Positions 6,828 to 7,716 of a DNA stretch of 7,716 nucleotides are shown one piece after another (position 1 is the first letter of the stretch; each line of letters starts with the position of its first letter). The notes beneath the pieces were generated by a model. That model was not told the origin of the DNA and made no database searches. It saw only the letters and a list, made by a program, of their open reading frames with translations. Position numbers and translations under genes: made by a program. The stretch comes from Buchnera aphidicola (Sitobion avenae) (GTDB taxonomy: Bacteria; Pseudomonadota; Gammaproteobacteria; Enterobacterales; Enterobacteriaceae). Location: contig NZ_CP034856.1 of assembly GCF_005082585.1 (NCBI RefSeq), positions 1 through 7,716 of the forward strand. Reading direction: 5' to 3'.

Positions 6828-6896
6828 TACAAATCTTTTGTATTGATGTCATTTTTGTAAATAAAATATACACTGTATATATCTAGAATGTCATTT
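6828..6896. repeat. Duplicated dyad plus ATGTCATTT module before repA1
   Basis: TACAAA-TCT-TTTGTA (6828-6842) is followed three bases later by ATGTCATTT (6846-6854). ATATAC-ACT-GTATAT (6866-6880) is followed seven bases later by a second ATGTCATTT (6888-6896). Both dyads have six-base arms and three-base centres, and the 9-bp direct repeats are 42 bp apart. It sits where IncFII plasmids have the copy-control leader of repA. It may be an initiator or regulator binding site, or paired mRNA hairpins. Confidence 0.5.
6843..6872 (+). promoter_or_regulatory. Tentative repA1 promoter
   Basis: TTGATG (6843-6848) and TATACA (6867-6872) are 18 bp apart, each matching four of six consensus bases. The -10 element overlaps the second dyad. 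In this A/T background such pairs are common, so the call is weak. Confidence 0.25.
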
Positions 6897-6947
6897 ATCA
6901 AAAATTCTTCTTTTAAAAAAATATTTTACTTAATCAAGTGTATTTAG
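6888..6947 (+). CDS. Possible 19-aa leader peptide overlapping the repA1 start
   Basis: The second ATGTCATTT begins an open frame of 19 codons (MSFIKNSSFKKIFYLIKCI). Its TAG stop (6945-6947) overlaps the GTG at 6947 as TAGTG. That GTG is the repA1 start best supported by comparison with repA2. The arrangement mirrors translational coupling of the tap leader peptide and repA in IncFII plasmids. The peptide is basic and hydrophobic. There is no obvious Shine-Dalgarno for either frame, so this remains a hypothesis. Confidence 0.4.
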   Translation: MSFIKNSSFKKIFYLIKCI

Positions 6948-7702
6948 TGCCTAGAAAAAATTATATATATAATCCTAAACCATTTTTTAATCCATCTAAA
7001 AATGAGAAAAAAAGATCTGCATTTATTTGTTATGCAATGAAAAAAGCATTAGAAATAGACGTTTCTAAAAGTAATTTAACGTATACTTTGTTGCCTATAG
7101 ATCCTAAAACTGGTAATGTTTTAACACGCTTCAGACGATTAAATAAACATAGAGCATGTGCTATGAGAGCTATAGTACCTGCCATGTTATATTATTTTAA
7201 TATTAACTCTAAACTAGTCGAAGCTTCTATTGAAAAATTAGCAGATGAATGTGGATTATCTACTTTTTCAGACTCAGGGAATAAATCTATTACTCGTGCG
7301 TCACGCTTAATAAGTGAATTTTTAGAACCAATGGGTTTTATAAAATGTCAAAAAATAAAAAGCAAATCAATCAGTAATTATATACCTAAAAAAATTCTTT
7401 TGACACCTATGTTTTTTATGTTATGCAATATTCCCCAATCAAAAATAGATAATTATTTGTTTAAAAAAATGAAATCACCAGAAAGATTGAAAAGGGGAGA
7501 AAAAACGATATTTTTTTCTTTTTCAGATGTAAAAATTATGTCCCGTTTAGATGAAAAATCAGTTAGAAAAAAAATTTTAAACGCCTTAATTAGTTATTAT
7601 ACAGCTAGTGAATTAACAAAAATAGGTCCTAAGGGTCTTAAAAAAAAGATAGATATTGAATATAATAATTTATGCAAGTTATATAAAAAAATCATAAAAT
7701 AA
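6947..7702 (+). CDS. repA1: IncFII-type replication protein RepA1
   Basis: A 251-aa RepA-family protein, paralogous to repA2. Shared blocks are RKNYIYNPKPFFNP near the start, [14 protein letters not shown] (62-75), [20 protein letters not shown] with RLI (100-122), EPMGF (127-131) and SELTKIGPKGLKKK (221-234). Relative to repA2 it is about 30 residues shorter in the middle, losing the basic segment that R1-type RepA also has, so it may have a changed DNA-binding or cis-acting role. No ATG is available. GTG at 6947 gives M-P-RK, closest to the repA2 N-terminus (MISRK); GTG at 6938 would add three residues. No Shine-Dalgarno is visible before either. Its TAA stop lies inside the terminal palindrome, 79 nt from leuA on a joined circle, leaving no room for an origin directly downstream. 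Confidence 0.9.
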   Translation: MPRKNYIYNPKPFFNPSKNEKKRSAFICYAMKKALEIDVSKSNLTYTLLPIDPKTGNVLTRFRRLNKHRACAMRAIVPAMLYYFNINSKLVEASIEKLADECGLSTFSDSGNKSITRASRLISEFLEPMGFIKCQKIKSKSISNYIPKKILLTPMFFMLCNIPQSKIDNYLFKKMKSPERLKRGEKTIFFSFSDVKIMSRLDEKSVRKKILNALISYYTASELTKIGPKGLKKKIDIEYNNLCKLYKKIIK

Positions 7703-7716
7703 ATTTATACAACAAA
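7695..7716. repeat. Right arm of the 22-bp terminal inverted repeat
   Basis: Exact reverse complement of bases 1-22. The repA1 stop codon (7700-7702) lies inside this arm, so the palindrome reaches into the coding region. As RNA it could fold into a long A/U hairpin at the repA1 end and reduce read-through into leuA. Equally it may only mark the point at which a circular sequence was opened. Confidence 0.9.

Noticed and set aside
6874..6889. LexA-like box (CTGTATATATCTAGAA) before repA1
   Set aside because: The right half does not match CAG, and Buchnera is not known to keep a LexA/SOS system.
6895..6903. DnaA-box-like TTATCAAAA
   Set aside because: Two mismatches to TTATCCACA in A/T-rich DNA and no cluster of further boxes; not distinguishable from chance.
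1..7716. Insertion sequences, tRNA or rRNA genes, CRISPR arrays
   Set aside because: No transposase, no cloverleaf or rRNA-like segment and no regularly spaced repeats were seen on either strand.

Overview
The window looks like a complete, extremely AT-rich leucine plasmid (pLeu type) of an aphid endosymbiont, Buchnera aphidicola. It carries leuA, leuB, leuC and leuD, two RepA genes of the IncFII/RepA family, and yqhA, with almost nothing else. The proteins are recognisably enterobacterial: LeuA, LeuB and LeuC keep metal, substrate or cluster residues at the same numbers as I recall for E. coli. The flanking DNA is poly-A/poly-T rich with low-complexity spacers. The two window ends are perfect 22-nt inverted copies of each other, so joining them gives a 44-bp palindrome. 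This suggests a circle opened at the palindrome's centre. Strain or host aphid cannot be decided from the sequence alone.

Layout. 1-65: half palindrome and short leader of the leu operon, with no leuL-type leader peptide. 66-4815: leuABCD on the + strand, tightly packed (55, 2 and 1 nt gaps), ending in a 21-bp-stem hairpin terminator at 4827-4874. 4875-5154: A/T-rich spacer with strand-asymmetric G runs, downstream of the convergent repA2 and therefore the best candidate for an IncFII-like origin. 5155-6006: repA2 on the minus strand. 6007-6298: divergent regulatory region with tandem repeats and dyads. 6299-6802: yqhA, an inner-membrane UPF0114 protein. 6803-6946: repA1 leader with a duplicated dyad-plus-ATGTCATTT module. 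6947-7702: repA1. 7695-7716: the other half of the palindrome.

How it works together. LeuA, LeuCD and LeuB convert 2-ketoisovalerate to 2-ketoisocaproate, which is transaminated to leucine for the insect host. The classical attenuator is missing while LeuA keeps its leucine-binding C-terminal domain, so output is probably set by gene dosage plus feedback inhibition. Dosage would depend on the RepA system. Both repA genes are preceded by tiny open frames whose stop codons overlap the repA start codon, reminiscent of the tap-repA coupling of IncFII plasmids. That, the G-rich island inside leuC (an 8-G run and a possible G-quadruplex) and the G-run-marked spacer are the points most worth a second look.
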